A DNA stretch of 5,831 bases from Deltaproteobacteria bacterium (GTDB taxonomy: Bacteria; Desulfobacterota; Syntrophia; Syntrophales; UBA2210): positions 1 to 5,831 of the forward strand of contig JAUVXT010000170.1 in assembly GCA_030603465.1 (NCBI GenBank), in the 5' to 3' direction. Below are positions 5,244 to 5,831 of this stretch, in pieces (the stretch's first letter is position 1; the number at the start of each line of letters is the position of its first letter). The notes beneath the pieces are model-generated. The model was given only the letters and a program-made list of their open reading frames with translations, did not search any database and was not told the origin of the DNA. The translations under genes and the position numbers were made by a program.

Positions 5244-5831
5244 ATGGGTTTCAAAATATTAAAGAGGTATTTAGGGATCGAGAAGGATATCGATGACTTT
5301 CTCGACCAGGTGAGCAGATCAGGCCTGCTTTTCAAAAGCGCAATAGATTCCTATTTGAAGGGTAATATGGATGATTTTGAAAGGAAGAAGGAAGAGATGA
5401 TCGAAGTAGAACACAGGGGGGATGCATTGCGCCGCTCTCTGGAGACGCAACTATATACAAAAACTCTGATCCCCGAATCGAGGGGCGACGTGCTGGAACT
5501 TCTCGAAAACATGGACACCCTTCTTGATCATTTCAAGGGGGCGATGTGGCGATTCGACATCGAGCACCCCGAAATCTGCGCCGAGTTCCATGATGATTTC
5601 ATAGAACTGGCGTCATGCGGCGTCGAGGCTGTCGAGGCGACCGTCCTTTCATGCAGGGCCTTTTTCAAAAATATCGATACCGTGGCAGACCATATGCATA
5701 AGGTTATATACTGGGAAACGGAATCCGACAAAGTATCGACGAACCTGCAACGCACTATTTTCAGACGGGAGGATCTGCGATTGAGCCATAAGAGACACCT
5801 GCGAGATTTTGCCAGATACCTTGAAAAGATT
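5244..5831 (+). CDS. DUF47 / PhoU-like family protein, incomplete at right edge
   Basis: The frame is open from ATG at 5244 to the window end, 196 codons without a stop. An AGAGGT site at 5231-5236 lies seven bases before the ATG. The protein is a helical PhoU-like protein of the DUF47 type. Features are EVEHRGDALRRSLE (54-67) and LIPESRGDVLELLENMD (75-91), carrying the conserved acidic residues, and the later WETESDKVSTNLQRTIF (157-173), which corresponds to the E-x-E-x-D metal-binding-like signature. Family members are about 205-225 residues, so roughly 10-30 are probably missing. DUF47 genes usually precede a PiT-type phosphate transporter and are thought to regulate it; I would expect such a gene to the right. 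It is cytoplasmic, with no signal peptide or membrane segment. A functional link with the acyl-CoA operon is not apparent. Confidence 0.85.
   Translation, partial: MGFKILKRYLGIEKDIDDFLDQVSRSGLLFKSAIDSYLKGNMDDFERKKEEMIEVEHRGDALRRSLETQLYTKTLIPESRGDVLELLENMDTLLDHFKGAMWRFDIEHPEICAEFHDDFIELASCGVEAVEATVLSCRAFFKNIDTVADHMHKVIYWETESDKVSTNLQRTIFRREDLRLSHKRHLRDFARYLEKI

Noticed and set aside
5528..5755. 75-codon minus-strand frame inside the DUF47 gene
   Set aside because: The plus-strand frame has clear PhoU-like motifs; the antisense frame has no supported start site or homology that I recognise.
1..5831. CRISPR array, tRNA, rRNA, phage or defence genes
   Set aside because: I saw no regularly spaced repeats, no cloverleaf-like sequence and no protein of those types on either strand.

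Overview
The window looks like chromosomal DNA from an anaerobic, fatty-acid or aromatic-acid degrading bacterium, most likely a deltaproteobacterium (Desulfobacterota / Syntrophobacterales-like). The clues are protein style (AMP-forming acyl-CoA ligase, thiolase, enoyl-CoA hydratase and acyl-CoA dehydrogenase in one cluster) and intergenic repeat-like sequences that resemble ones I remember from that group. The taxonomic call is inference, with no database check.

Layout, left to right: positions 1-46 hold the first 15 codons of a minus-strand acyl-CoA dehydrogenase that leaves the window. Positions 47-214 are a non-coding spacer with a nested palindromic element (perfect 16-bp inverted termini at 80-95 and 184-199, inner hairpin at 104-143). 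Then, all on the minus strand, come an enoyl-CoA hydratase (997 to 215), a thiolase (2311 to 1025) and an AMP-dependent acyl-CoA ligase (3815 to 2352). Read in the direction of transcription the order is ligase, thiolase, hydratase, dehydrogenase, with gaps of 40, 27 and 168 bases, so this is very probably one operon for activation and beta-oxidation of a carboxylic acid. A 3-hydroxyacyl-CoA dehydrogenase is not in the window. A 258-base spacer (3816-4073) holds a candidate promoter and repeat-like hairpins. Upstream of it, in the same orientation, is a LysR-family regulator (4973 to 4074), the natural candidate controller of the operon. A 270-base AT-rich divergent region (4974-5243) contains a good LysR box, other dyads and a candidate plus-strand promoter. 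The last feature is a plus-strand DUF47/PhoU-like gene (5244 to the right edge, incomplete), of the kind usually paired with a PiT phosphate transporter and probably unrelated to the acyl-CoA operon.

How it fits together: the ligase would make an acyl-CoA, the dehydrogenase and hydratase would desaturate and hydrate it, a dehydrogenase encoded elsewhere would oxidise the hydroxyl, and the thiolase would release acetyl-CoA. The LysR protein may sense a pathway metabolite. A 9-base word, ACCATAACA, is shared by the regulator's own promoter region and the operon's promoter region, which gives weak sequence support for that link.

I found no clearly new multi-gene system. The points most worth a second look are the acyl-CoA ligase, which lacks its usual catalytic C-terminal lysine segment and shows a frameshifted relic of it ending in an ATGA overlap with the thiolase start; the roughly 35-residue insertion in the thiolase; and the palindromic mobile-like element splitting the operon.
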